Source: Arthrobacter sp. ok362
GTDB taxonomy: Bacteria; Actinomycetota; Actinomycetes; Actinomycetales; Micrococcaceae
Length of the DNA: 36,985 nt
Direction: 5' to 3'
Assembly: GCF_900102785.1 (NCBI RefSeq)
Contig: NZ_FNGC01000026.1
Location: 1 to 36,985, forward strand
A program made the position numbers and the translations under genes. Below are positions 23,591-31,432 of this stretch, one piece after another. The stretch's first letter is position 1. Each line of letters starts with the position of its first letter. The notes under the pieces are model-generated. The model was given only the letters and a program-made list of their open reading frames with translations, ran no database searches and was not told where the DNA came from.

Positions 23591-26218
23591 ATGCCCACTC
23601 CGCTCAACCAGTCCTTGGCTGACTCTGCCCTTCTGACCAAATCCCTCCCACTGGGCCTGCTCCGGGCCTTCGTGCAGACTGAGGCCGCCGACGACGGGCT
23701 GACGCCGCAACTGCTGGCTGAGCTCAAGATCCTGGCCCGCACCCCCGGCCTGCTGGTGGCGTGCAACTATGGCGGAACCCTCTGCGCGGCGGAAGGGATC
23801 TCGACCGAGACCCTGCCGCTGGCCAGCGCGGCGATCGCCCTCCGTGCGCTCGCCGCCCTGCCCAATACGCACGCCGCCGTCATTTCCGGCCGGTCCCTCC
23901 GCGACCTCGCCGCCGTCTCACGCCTGCCCGCCGAGGTGCATCTGGTGGGTTCGCACGGTGCCGAGTTCGACATGGGCTACGCCCACAGCCTCTCGCTGGC
24001 CACCGAGTCCGTGCTCCAGCACGCCCACCAGGCCCTCGCCGAAACGGTCGGCGCGTACCGGGGCGTCAGCATCGAACGCAAGCCCGTCGCAGTCTCCGTC
24101 CACACGCGGTCCGCGGCGCCGGACATCGTTGCCCTGGCCATCGGGAAGGCCTCGCACATCGCCCAGGACAACGGGCTGCACTTCATCGTGGACGGCTCAG
24201 TGCTGGACCTTTCGGTCGTCGAACCGTCCAAAGCTGCGGCCATGGAACACCTGCGCTCCGTGCTCGGTGTCAGTGCCGCCCTCTACGCCGGCGACGCGTC
24301 CAGCGATGAGCTGGCCATGGCAACCCTGCGGGGACCGGACATGGCGCTGCGCGTGGGGGAAGGGCCCAGCGTGGCGAACCACAGGCTCCGGGACACGGAG
24401 TCGTTCGCCCGGGTCCTGGCGATCCTGTTCGAACTGCGGCGGGCGTGGCTCTTCGGCGAGGACGCCGTGGGGCTGGAACGGCACTCCATGATCGGCAACG
24501 GCTCCTCCACCGCCCTGATCACGCCGGACGCCAAGATCTGCTGGATGAGCCACCCGCTGCCGGACTCGGGGTCGTTGTTTGCCCATTTGCTCGGCGGCGA
24601 TGCGGCCGGCCACTTCTCCGTGGAACCGGTGAAGTCCTCGCCGGTCCTTGGCCAGCGCTACGTGGACAGCACCATGATCGTCGAAACCCGCTGGGCCGAC
24701 GTCACCGTGACGGACTACTTGGAGCCGGCCCCGGAAGGCATCACCAGCCTGGTCCGGGTCCTCTCCGGCACCGGCACAGCCCGGATCGTCTTCGCTCCGC
24801 GGCCGGACTACGCGAATGCGCCGTTCAGCATGGAGGCGCGCGGGACGGAACTGCACGTCGTCGGAACCGCGGACCCCATCGCGCTTCGGGCCCCCGGAGT
24901 GGCCTTTTCCATCACCTCGGACGGCCGGCACGCCACCGCCACGGGCGACGTCGACCTGCGGGACGGGCCCGTGGTCCTCAACCTGCGTTGCGGCGACACG
25001 GAACCCCAGCCGGCGGTGCCCGAAGACGAAACCGGGCGTCGCGCCGCCGTCGCCCATCACTCCAGGCGCTGGGTCCACGAGCTGCAACTGCCGGACGTGA
25101 AGCCGTCGCTGGTGCGCCGGTCCGCGCTGGTGCTGCGGGCCCTGGTCCACGAAGCCACCGGCGCCGTGCTGGCCGCGCCCACCACCTCGCTGCCGGAGGG
25201 AATCGGCGGCACCCGGAACTGGGACTACCGGTACTGCTGGCTGCGGGACGGGTCCATGACTGTCAACGCCCTCGTGGACCTCGGCTCCACCGCCGAGGCC
25301 GAGGGCTTCCTGGCCTGGCTGGGCCGGATCCTGGCCCACGCCCCGGGCCCGGAGTGGCTGCATCCGCTCTACTCGGTGACCGGGGCGCCACTGTCCACCG
25401 AGGCCATCATCGAGAGCCTGCCCGGCTACGCGGGATCGCGCCCGGTCCGGATCGGGAATGCTGCCGACCACCAGGTGCAGCTGGACGTATTTGGCCCGAT
25501 TGCCCAGCTGATCGACGCCCTCAGCGCCCGCCAGGGCGTGCTCTCCGACGACCACTGGGAACTGCTGGTCCAGATGGCCGCGGCCGTGCTGGCCCGCTGG
25601 CATGAGGCGGACCATGGCATCTGGGAGGCCAGACGGGCGCCCCGGCACCATGTCTACACGAAGGTGATGTGCTGGGTGGCGCTTGACCGGGCGCTGCGCA
25701 CGGCCGCCCGGCATGGCCGGGAACCGCTGCCGGCCTGGGAGCCCACAGCGGCGAAAATCCGGCAGGAAGTCCTGCACGAAGGCTGGGACGAGTCGGCGTA
25801 CTCCTACACCGTGGCCTATGACAGCCCGGACCTGGATGCAGCCGTGCTGCACATCGGTCTCTCCGGGCTGCTGGACGTCAACGACCCCCGCTTCCTGGCC
25901 ACCGTCACGGCGGTGGAACGGGAACTGCGGGTGGGGCCCACCGTTTTCCGCTACCGGTACGACGACGGCCTGCCCGGCCTGGAGGGCGGCTTCCACATCT
26001 GCACCACGTGGCTGATCGAGGCCTACATCGCCGTCGGCCGGATCGAGGAGGCCTGGGACCTCTTTGACCAGCTGGTGAACCTGTTCGGTCCCACGGGGTT
26101 GCTGCCGGAAGAGTACGATCCCGGCACGGAAACCCACCTGGGCAACCATCCCCAGGCGTATTCGCACCTGGGCTTCATCCGCTGCGCCCGGCTCCTGCAC
26201 GAGCACCAGAAGAACTGA
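23591..26218 (+). CDS. Fusion of degenerate trehalose-phosphatase domain and GH15 glycosidase
   Basis: 875 residues. Residues about 45-285 are a HAD-type trehalose-6-phosphatase (OtsB) fold: motif II AAVISGRS (S99), SHGAEF, EPSK (K214) and motif IV GDASSDE (234-240). Motif I, normally DYDGTL, reads NYGGTL (59-64): the nucleophile Asp is Asn59 and the acid/base Asp is Gly61. Phosphatase activity is therefore unlikely. Residues about 296-875 are a GH15 glucoamylase/trehalase barrel with NWDYRYCWLRDG (about 543), GIWE (general acid E679) and LLPEEYDPGTETHLGNHPQAYSH (general base E840 or E841), all intact. Likely a cytoplasmic alpha-glucosidase or trehalase. GAAGGA eight bases before the ATG fixes the start; an in-frame TTG at 23564 is less likely. 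Confidence 0.9.
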   Translation: MPTPLNQSLADSALLTKSLPLGLLRAFVQTEAADDGLTPQLLAELKILARTPGLLVACNYGGTLCAAEGISTETLPLASAAIALRALAALPNTHAAVISGRSLRDLAAVSRLPAEVHLVGSHGAEFDMGYAHSLSLATESVLQHAHQALAETVGAYRGVSIERKPVAVSVHTRSAAPDIVALAIGKASHIAQDNGLHFIVDGSVLDLSVVEPSKAAAMEHLRSVLGVSAALYAGDASSDELAMATLRGPDMALRVGEGPSVANHRLRDTESFARVLAILFELRRAWLFGEDAVGLERHSMIGNGSSTALITPDAKICWMSHPLPDSGSLFAHLLGGDAAGHFSVEPVKSSPVLGQRYVDSTMIVETRWADVTVTDYLEPAPEGITSLVRVLSGTGTARIVFAPRPDYANAPFSMEARGTELHVVGTADPIALRAPGVAFSITSDGRHATATGDVDLRDGPVVLNLRCGDTEPQPAVPEDETGRRAAVAHHSRRWVHELQLPDVKPSLVRRSALVLRALVHEATGAVLAAPTTSLPEGIGGTRNWDYRYCWLRDGSMTVNALVDLGSTAEAEGFLAWLGRILAHAPGPEWLHPLYSVTGAPLSTEAIIESLPGYAGSRPVRIGNAADHQVQLDVFGPIAQLIDALSARQGVLSDDHWELLVQMAAAVLARWHEADHGIWEARRAPRHHVYTKVMCWVALDRALRTAARHGREPLPAWEPTAAKIRQEVLHEGWDESAYSYTVAYDSPDLDAAVLHIGLSGLLDVNDPRFLATVTAVERELRVGPTVFRYRYDDGLPGLEGGFHICTTWLIEAYIAVGRIEEAWDLFDQLVNLFGPTGLLPEEYDPGTETHLGNHPQAYSHLGFIRCARLLHEHQKN

Positions 26219-26256
26219 CTATCACCGGAATTGACCGGAAGCTGGGCCGGCCGCCG

Positions 26257-27357
26257 CTACTCGCAGCCGACGCCGTCCCCGTCGCGGTCCAGCTTGCCGC
26301 TGTACCCCGGCTGGCCGACGTGGATGGGCGCAGCGCCTGCGGCGCGGACCGCGGCGCAGTTCGCGTAAGCTACCCCGCCGGCAGGTGCAGGCGCGGGCGC
26401 CATCCGCACCTTCGCCGGGGCTGGCGCGGGGACGGCCGGAGGTGCCGCGGCGGGCTGCCGTGCCGGTGGTGCCTGCGCGGCCTGCGCTGGAGCGGATGCC
26501 GGCTTGCTGGTCGGGGCCAGCGCGCCGGGGCAGTCCGAGAGGACCCGGGCCATGGCATCGTGCTCGGCCTGGGTCACCCAGAGCCCGTAGCTGGACTTCA
26601 CTGAAATTTGGCGGGCGACGTAGGTGCAGCGGTAGGACTTGTTCGGCGGCAGCCAGGTGGCGGCGTCGCCGTCGCTCTTGCTTTGGTTGGCCGGGCCGTC
26701 CACCGCCAGCAGGTTCAGGGGATCGTTGGCGAAGGATAGCCGCTGCGCCGGGCTGAGCTTCTGCGCGCCCTTTTGCCAGGCGTCGCTGAGGGCCACGACG
26801 TGATCGATCTGGACCGCGGTGCTGGTGGCGTTGCCGCGCAGGAACTTGATGGCGGTGGCGGTGTAGGGGTCCGCCAGGACGCCGGAGAGCACCACGCAGC
26901 CCCGCGTCCCGGGCCTGAGCGCGAGGGCCGTGAGGTCGCGGCGGAGCATGTCATTGCGGGTATCGCAGCCGTTGTGGTCGACGTCGGACCAGGCTGGGCC
27001 GAACTGCTCGCGCGAATAGCCCGTCTTTGGTGCGCGGCCCTTGACGGGCAGCGTCGCCAGCACCTCGCGGGCTTTGCTCGCAAAGGCTGGCTGCTGGTGC
27101 GGGGCGCCGACGCCGGGAACATCGACGCCGGGCGTGGTGTCCGGATCCAGCGGGGCGCTGTCCGTGCCGGCCGACGCGGTGGCGGCGGCAGCCGTCACGC
27201 CGGGGCGGACGCCGGTTCCAGCGGCCGGGGGGACTGCCCCGGGGCTGGCACACGCTGACGCCGAGACAAGGAGCAGCAGCCCCGCAAGCCCGGCACCGAT
27301 CCAGTCGATCGCGCCGATCTTCCGGCCGGGTGCTGGCTGTGATCGAACGGTGTGCAA
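26257..27357 (-). CDS. Secreted HNH nuclease with excalibur domain
   Basis: 366 residues. An N-terminal hydrophobic segment (IDWIGAGLAGLLLLVSASAC) acts as signal or anchor; the SAC is a poor lipobox. A low-complexity linker follows, then a GmrSD-C/DUF1524-type HNH nuclease domain at about 95-275: REQFGPAWSDVDHNGCDTRNDML, the catalytic-type IDHVVALSDAW, and NDPLNLLAVDGPANQSKSD with WLPPN. A Pro/Ala-rich linker (about 285-330) leads to an excalibur calcium-binding domain ending LDRDGDGVGCE. This architecture is known in actinobacteria for secreted DNA-degrading nucleases, so extracellular DNA scavenging is the likely role. Monocistronic. Confidence 0.9.
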   Translation of the reverse strand: MHTVRSQPAPGRKIGAIDWIGAGLAGLLLLVSASACASPGAVPPAAGTGVRPGVTAAAATASAGTDSAPLDPDTTPGVDVPGVGAPHQQPAFASKAREVLATLPVKGRAPKTGYSREQFGPAWSDVDHNGCDTRNDMLRRDLTALALRPGTRGCVVLSGVLADPYTATAIKFLRGNATSTAVQIDHVVALSDAWQKGAQKLSPAQRLSFANDPLNLLAVDGPANQSKSDGDAATWLPPNKSYRCTYVARQISVKSSYGLWVTQAEHDAMARVLSDCPGALAPTSKPASAPAQAAQAPPARQPAAAPPAVPAPAPAKVRMAPAPAPAGGVAYANCAAVRAAGAAPIHVGQPGYSGKLDRDGDGVGCE

Positions 27358-27444
27358 TTATTTCCCCACTACATGCTGTGTGCCGGTGCCTGGGCGGCCT
27401 GCGCCTGGCGCCGGACCGATCCCAGCCTACCGGCTCCCCTTCAT

Positions 27445-27500
27445 CGATTGCTCCAACACGGCCCTTTTGAGGACCCAAAAGGGCCGTGTTGGAGCAGTCG
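27445..27500. repeat. 25-bp near-perfect inverted repeat
   Basis: 27445-27469 pairs with 27476-27500 around a 6-nt loop; the only non-Watson-Crick pair is a G-T near the base. The core is TCCAACACGGCCCTTTTG and its complement. It lies between the HNH gene's start and the flavoenzyme's stop. The T-run is at the loop side, not after the stem, so it is not a standard Rho-independent terminator, though it may still end the minus-strand flavoenzyme transcript. Confidence 0.8.
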
Positions 27501-27526
27501 ATCCGCTTGCCGGCCCCGCGATTCCG

Positions 27527-28657
27527 TCAGCGGACCCCCGGCCGGGATGCCGAGAAGATGGCCGGCGCCCCGCCGTCACCGGTTGCGAGGTCGGCCAGGA
27601 TCCTGCCCACGACCGGCGTGAACTTGAATCCGTGCCCGGAGAAGCCGGCACCGATGACAACCGGGCCGATCCGGTCCAGGACGAAGTTCTCATCCACGGT
27701 GGTTGTGTAGGTGCAGCTGATGTCGGTGAGGGAGTCGGCGTCGACCCCGGGCAGCCAGTCCCGGGCGTAGCGCTGCAGGGCCGCCCGCTGTTCGGGCTCC
27801 GCAGCGAAGGTCCGCCGGTCGGGGTCCACCACCGGACCCACCCCGTGCCATCCGGCCTTGATCCCCTCGCCGGGCGTTTGCATGCCGTAAACGGGCGAAC
27901 GCCAATACGCGTACGCCTCCCCGCGGCCGGGCATGTGGTTGAACCCGGGCCACTGGGCGCCGGGGTCCGTGATGGCGAAGTGTGCAGGCTGTTCCTGGGT
28001 GACCGTCAGCCGGGGCAGCGGCGCCACGCCGGCCAGCAGCTTCGTGGTCCAGCCGCCGGCGGTGACTACGGCCTGCCTGGCGGAGAGCAGCTCGGTGCGG
28101 CCGCCGGAATCGAGCGTGAGCCGGACGCCGTCGTCGAGCACTTTCAGCTCAAGGACCTTCACGTGATGGCGGATCTCGGCACCGAGGCCGGCGGCGAGGC
28201 GCTGCAGCGCCGGCAATGCGGCGTCGGGATTCAACTGGCCGCCGTCCGCCATATGCAGCACGCGCTGGTCGAACCGGATGCCGCGCCAGCGCTCGGCGGC
28301 GTCCTCGGCGGAGAGGAACTCTGCCCGGAGCCCGGCGGCCAGCAGCGCGTTCCGGACCTCGGGCAGCCGCGGGTCGGTGCCGTGGTTTACGACGCCGGTG
28401 CGCGCGAGCAGCCGCTCGCCGGAGTCCGTTTCGAGCTCGCTCCACAGCCGCGCCGCCTCGGCCAGCATGGCAACGTAGTCCGGATCCGCGTAGCCGGGGT
28501 TGAAGTTCCGGGTTGTGCCGTGGGAGGCGCCGTTGCGGTGGCCGGGCCCGAACTGCTCCAGCACGGTCACACCCCGGCCGCGCCGGGCCAGCGCCCAGGC
28601 GGTCGCGGAGCCCATCGCACCGCCGCCTATCACCACTGTGTCCAGGGTTGTTTTCAA
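27527..28657 (-). CDS. SolA / sarcosine-oxidase-type flavoprotein
   Basis: 376-residue FAD-dependent amine oxidase of the DAO family, closest in layout to monomeric sarcosine oxidase and N-methyl-tryptophan oxidase. FAD-binding VVIGGGAMGSATAWALARRG is at residues 8-27. C315 in DISCTYTTTVDENFVLDRIG matches the cysteine that binds FAD covalently in this family, and GAGFSGHGFKFTPVVG is the C-terminal signature. Oxidises a secondary or N-methyl amino acid to give H2O2; the substrate is not known. Starts with TTG at 28657, backed by a very strong GGAGGAGG five bases upstream. Lies 56 nt after the AEC transporter gene on the same strand, probably co-transcribed. Confidence 0.92.
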   Translation of the reverse strand: MKTTLDTVVIGGGAMGSATAWALARRGRGVTVLEQFGPGHRNGASHGTTRNFNPGYADPDYVAMLAEAARLWSELETDSGERLLARTGVVNHGTDPRLPEVRNALLAAGLRAEFLSAEDAAERWRGIRFDQRVLHMADGGQLNPDAALPALQRLAAGLGAEIRHHVKVLELKVLDDGVRLTLDSGGRTELLSARQAVVTAGGWTTKLLAGVAPLPRLTVTQEQPAHFAITDPGAQWPGFNHMPGRGEAYAYWRSPVYGMQTPGEGIKAGWHGVGPVVDPDRRTFAAEPEQRAALQRYARDWLPGVDADSLTDISCTYTTTVDENFVLDRIGPVVIGAGFSGHGFKFTPVVGRILADLATGDGGAPAIFSASRPGVR

Positions 28658-28713
28658 GGGTCCTCCTCCGGGGTTTGGTGCCGTCTCGCCCGCCCGGGCA
28701 AGACCAGATACGG

Positions 28714-29640
28714 TCAGGCCAGCAGCAGGGCCACACAGATCATGGCCGGGACAGCTACCACCGTAGTGATCAGCACGGTGTCCTTGGCTACTGTGACGCC
28801 GGTGCGGTAACGGCTGGCCGCGACAAACACGTTTTGGGCGGTGGGCAGGGCTGCCGTGACGACGGCGGCGAACAGCGCCTGCTCCTGCATGCCGAGGACA
28901 AAGCGGGCAAACAGGTACGCCACCAGCGGGTGGACGATCAGTTTGAAGCCGCTGGCCAGCAGGGTGTCCAGCCGGCGTCCGGCCGCTGCCTGCAGCGGCG
29001 CAGAGTTGTTCAAGCTCATGCCGAAGGCGATCAACATGGCCGGGATGGCCGCCCCGCCGATCAGGTGGATGGGCTCCATGATCAGCGGCGGTACCTGCCA
29101 GCCGGTTCCGGCCACCACCAGACCCAGCCCGGTGCCAACGATCATCGGGTTCCGCAGGATCATGAGCACGAACCTCAGCGGCGTGGTGCGGTGCGAACTG
29201 GTGGTGGCATCCAAGGCCATGAGGAAGGCGGGTGTGAAGAAAGCCAGCTGGAAGATGAGCAGGGGTGCCACATAGCTGGCATCGCCGAGCACGAAGACGG
29301 CGATGGGAATGCCGAGGTTGGCCGAGTTGGCCAGGGACGCGCTCATGGACGAAATGAGAGCCTCAGGTACGGGCCGCTTGAGCGCGAAACGCACAATGCC
29401 AAAGAACAGGGCCGCGGTTATCACGGCCCCCACCGCCGTCACGAGCAACGGCGCGGCAAAGACGTTATGCAGATTGGCCTTGCTGAGCGTCTCGAAGAGC
29501 AGGGCGGGGCTCGCGACGAAGAATGTCAGGGCGCTGAGGACGGGGCGGGCGTTCTCGCCCAGGATGTTGCGCCGTCCCACGAACATGCCGACCAGGATGA
29601 TGGCCCAGACGACGAAGAAGCCTGCCAGTACCCCTAGCAC
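28714..29640 (-). CDS. AEC family transporter (auxin efflux carrier type)
   Basis: 308-residue membrane protein with about ten helices of the AEC/BASS-like fold. Signatures: VGRRNILGENARPVLSALTFFVASPALLF near the N-terminus, the helix break NSANLGIPIAVFVLGDA in the first half, and AIPAMLIAFGMSLN and ALPTAQNVFVAASRY in the second. Members move organic acids or related anions. Placement before the SolA-like oxidase suggests it handles that enzyme's substrate or product. GTG start with no clear Shine-Dalgarno; the start is the first that includes the full first helix. Confidence 0.9.
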   Translation of the reverse strand: MLGVLAGFFVVWAIILVGMFVGRRNILGENARPVLSALTFFVASPALLFETLSKANLHNVFAAPLLVTAVGAVITAALFFGIVRFALKRPVPEALISSMSASLANSANLGIPIAVFVLGDASYVAPLLIFQLAFFTPAFLMALDATTSSHRTTPLRFVLMILRNPMIVGTGLGLVVAGTGWQVPPLIMEPIHLIGGAAIPAMLIAFGMSLNNSAPLQAAAGRRLDTLLASGFKLIVHPLVAYLFARFVLGMQEQALFAAVVTAALPTAQNVFVAASRYRTGVTVAKDTVLITTVVAVPAMICVALLLA

Positions 29641-29755
29641 GCGGTTCTGCGCAGCGAGGCGGGAGGGCGGCGGGGAAGGGTCACCGTTCCAGAGTAATCA
29701 GCTTTATTTCGCAGGCCGTCCTATTACGCCCGACGGCGTGCTGCCGCGCCCTCTG

Positions 29756-29784
29756 CGCCTGCCTGCTGCTGGACCCGGCAGGCG
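29756..29784 (-). terminator. Possible terminator after panD
   Basis: 8-bp stem CGCCTGCC (29756-29763) with GGCAGGCG (29777-29784), 13-nt loop, 18 bases beyond the panD stop. No T-run, so the call is weak. Confidence 0.35.
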
Positions 29785-29802
29785 GGGGTGGGGCTGTTGC
29801 CG

Positions 29803-30231
29803 CTAGTTGAGCGCGGCGTTATTCAGCGAGTGCGGCGGGCGCATGAGGCCGGGCGTCATGCCCTCCGCGGGGTCGTTGCCGATCTGGACGATCTTGTTGT
29901 CCTGATCAACGTGGACCACCTTGGGGTTGTACGCCTTCGCCTCTTCCGTGGTCATCTGGGCGTAGGTAATGAGGATGACGATGTCGTTCTCGTGCATCAG
30001 GTGGGCGGCGGCGCCGTTGATGCCGATCACGCCTGAACCGCGTTCGCCGGCAATCGTGTAGGTCTCGAGCCGGGCGCCGTTGGTGACGTCGACGATCGCC
30101 ACGAGCTCCCCGGGGAGGATGTCGGCCGCCTCCAACAGATCCAGGTCCACGGTGACGGAACCGACATAGTGAAGGTCCGCGTGCGTGACCGTCGCGCGGT
30201 GGATCTTGGATTTGAATATTGTGCGATTCAT
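29803..30231 (-). CDS. panD: Aspartate 1-decarboxylase
   Basis: Makes beta-alanine from aspartate for pantothenate and coenzyme A. It is a pyruvoyl enzyme that cuts itself between G24 and S25 in HYVGSVTVDL, the S25 becoming the pyruvoyl group. Other family marks: MNRTIFKSKIHRATVT, NGARLETYTIAGERGSG and GAAAHLMHENDIVILITYA. 142 residues, in the usual range. No panB or panC is nearby. On the coding strand TAGACT (30241-30246) ends nine bases before the ATG with no Shine-Dalgarno, hinting at a very short or absent leader. Confidence 0.96.
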   Translation of the reverse strand: MNRTIFKSKIHRATVTHADLHYVGSVTVDLDLLEAADILPGELVAIVDVTNGARLETYTIAGERGSGVIGINGAAAHLMHENDIVILITYAQMTTEEAKAYNPKVVHVDQDNKIVQIGNDPAEGMTPGLMRPPHSLNNAALN

Positions 30232-30296
30232 AACGTCACCAGTCTAGCGTGGGGCCACCGCGCGCGCTGTGGCCCACCGCACACGCAGCGGGCCGG

Positions 30297-30322
30297 CCAC
30301 GCAGGCCGACCACGCAGGCCGG
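30297..30322. repeat. 13-nt tandem duplication upstream of panD
   Basis: CCACGCAGGCCGA (30297-30309) followed by CCACGCAGGCCGG (30310-30322), in a very GC-rich spacer with further GGCC-containing near copies. Confidence 0.7.
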
Positions 30323-30339
30323 TCCGCGGAGGCTGGCAG

Positions 30340-31290
30340 TCATGCGGGCCGGTCCACGGGGGCCGGATCGAGGGCGCCGGCCGCCGCCGCGGGCACGATT
30401 GATGCCGCCGTCTCCGCGAGGATTTCGCGGGCTGCCAGCAGGGCCGGCCGCCTGGCACTGGACCGCCGCACCGAGGTGAACACTGTCCGGTGCGGATCCC
30501 CGGGCAGGTCCAGCAGCTGGGCGCTGGTGCCGCGGCCGGTCCACACGAGGTCGGGCATCAGGGCCACCGCATTGCCCGATTCGATCAGCCGGATCTGGGC
30601 CTGCAGGTCGGCGGTTTCAAAGCGGACGTCGGGCTCAAAGCCGGCGCTCCGGCAGGCCTGCTCGGCCCAGTGCCGGGAGGCCGCTCCGCGCGGTTCCATC
30701 ACCCAGGGCAGGCCCGCGGTATCGGCCAGCGTCCTGATGGCGTCGCGCCCGGGCGAAGCGGGTGGAACGGCGAGCCGGATGGCGTCGCGGGTCAGGGCCA
30801 CGCGGTCCAGTTCGGCGTAGTGCGGGGCGGCATGGCCAGGGTACTGCTCGGCGATCACGAGGTCGAAGTCGCGGGCCCACGTCTCGTGAAGGGCCGTTTC
30901 CGGTTCCCGCTGGGTCATTTCCACCCGGACTTCGGGGTAGCTGGAGGACATCCTGGTCAGGGCGTCCGGCATGAGCGCCAGCGCGGCGGACTGGAAGACC
31001 GCAATCCGAACGGTACCGGTGACCGTGGTCAGCGACGCGGCCAAATCCGCCTCCGCCTGCTCCAGGGTCTCCAGGAGCTGGGAAGTGTGGGCCACCAGGA
31101 CTTCGGCCTGGGGGGTCAGCTGCACCCGCCGCCCGGTCTTGCGGAGGAGCTCCACTCCGGCCTCCTTCTCAAGGAGGGCCAGCTGCTGCGAGACTGACGA
31201 CGGGCTGTACTGGAGCGCTTCGGCCACTTCGGCCAACGTGCCCCGGATTTTCAGTTCGCGCAACAGTCGCAAACGCCGGACGTCGAGCAT
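30340..31290 (-). CDS. LysR-family transcriptional regulator
   Basis: 316-residue LysR-type regulator. The N-terminal winged HTH is RRLRLLRELKIRGTLAEVAEALQYSPSSVSQQLALLEKE (residues 5-43). A linker helix follows, then a periplasmic-binding-protein-like effector domain (VTGTVRIAVFQSAALALMP, FDLVIAEQYP, NAVALMPDLV). It is divergent from the APC permease with putA just beyond, the classic setting for a LysR activator of its neighbours, so a proline-responsive role is inferred. An arginine/ArgP-like function is another option. The intergenic region contains an 8-bp-arm inverted repeat and a promoter element that recurs before putA. Confidence 0.92.
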   Translation of the reverse strand: MLDVRRLRLLRELKIRGTLAEVAEALQYSPSSVSQQLALLEKEAGVELLRKTGRRVQLTPQAEVLVAHTSQLLETLEQAEADLAASLTTVTGTVRIAVFQSAALALMPDALTRMSSSYPEVRVEMTQREPETALHETWARDFDLVIAEQYPGHAAPHYAELDRVALTRDAIRLAVPPASPGRDAIRTLADTAGLPWVMEPRGAASRHWAEQACRSAGFEPDVRFETADLQAQIRLIESGNAVALMPDLVWTGRGTSAQLLDLPGDPHRTVFTSVRRSSARRPALLAAREILAETAASIVPAAAAGALDPAPVDRPA

Positions 31291-31302
31291 CGCAATTCCT
31301 TT

Positions 31303-31337
31303 GTGAATTCTGATGGTTATTCGTTAAGGGAATTCAC
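31303..31337. promoter_or_regulatory. Inverted repeat, candidate LysR operator
   Basis: GTGAATTC (31303-31310) and GAATTCAC (31330-31337) are perfect inverted arms 19 bp apart, between the divergent lysR and permease genes. The right arm overlaps the start of the element shared with putA. Confidence 0.5.
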
Positions 31338-31367
31338 TTTATCTAATGCAATCGGGCTTGCATACTG
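31333..31367 (+). promoter_or_regulatory. Promoter element shared with putA (permease copy)
   Basis: 35 bp, ungapped 27/35 identity to 33048-33082. Conserved blocks are CTTTATCT near the left and TTGCATACTG at the right. CATACT is a plausible -10 with TTTATC near -35 distance. About 65 bases before the permease ATG. Confidence 0.7.
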
Positions 31368-31382
31368 TTGTCACTCGGTAAC

Positions 31383-31427
31383 GCCCATCACAGGGTGGAT
31401 TGATGGGCATCACACCTAAGTAGGAGG
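31383..31427 (+). promoter_or_regulatory. Leader hairpin and ribosome binding site of the permease gene
   Basis: GCCCATCA (31383-31390) pairs with TGATGGGC (31401-31408) around a 10-nt loop in the leader. A perfect AGGAGG (31422-31427) five bases before the ATG then fixes the start. Confidence 0.6.
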
Positions 31428-31432
31428 CCCTG

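Noticed and set aside
27445..27500. Standard Rho-independent terminator
   Set aside because: The T-runs lie at the loop end of the stem and no U-tract follows on either strand, so it is recorded as an inverted repeat instead.
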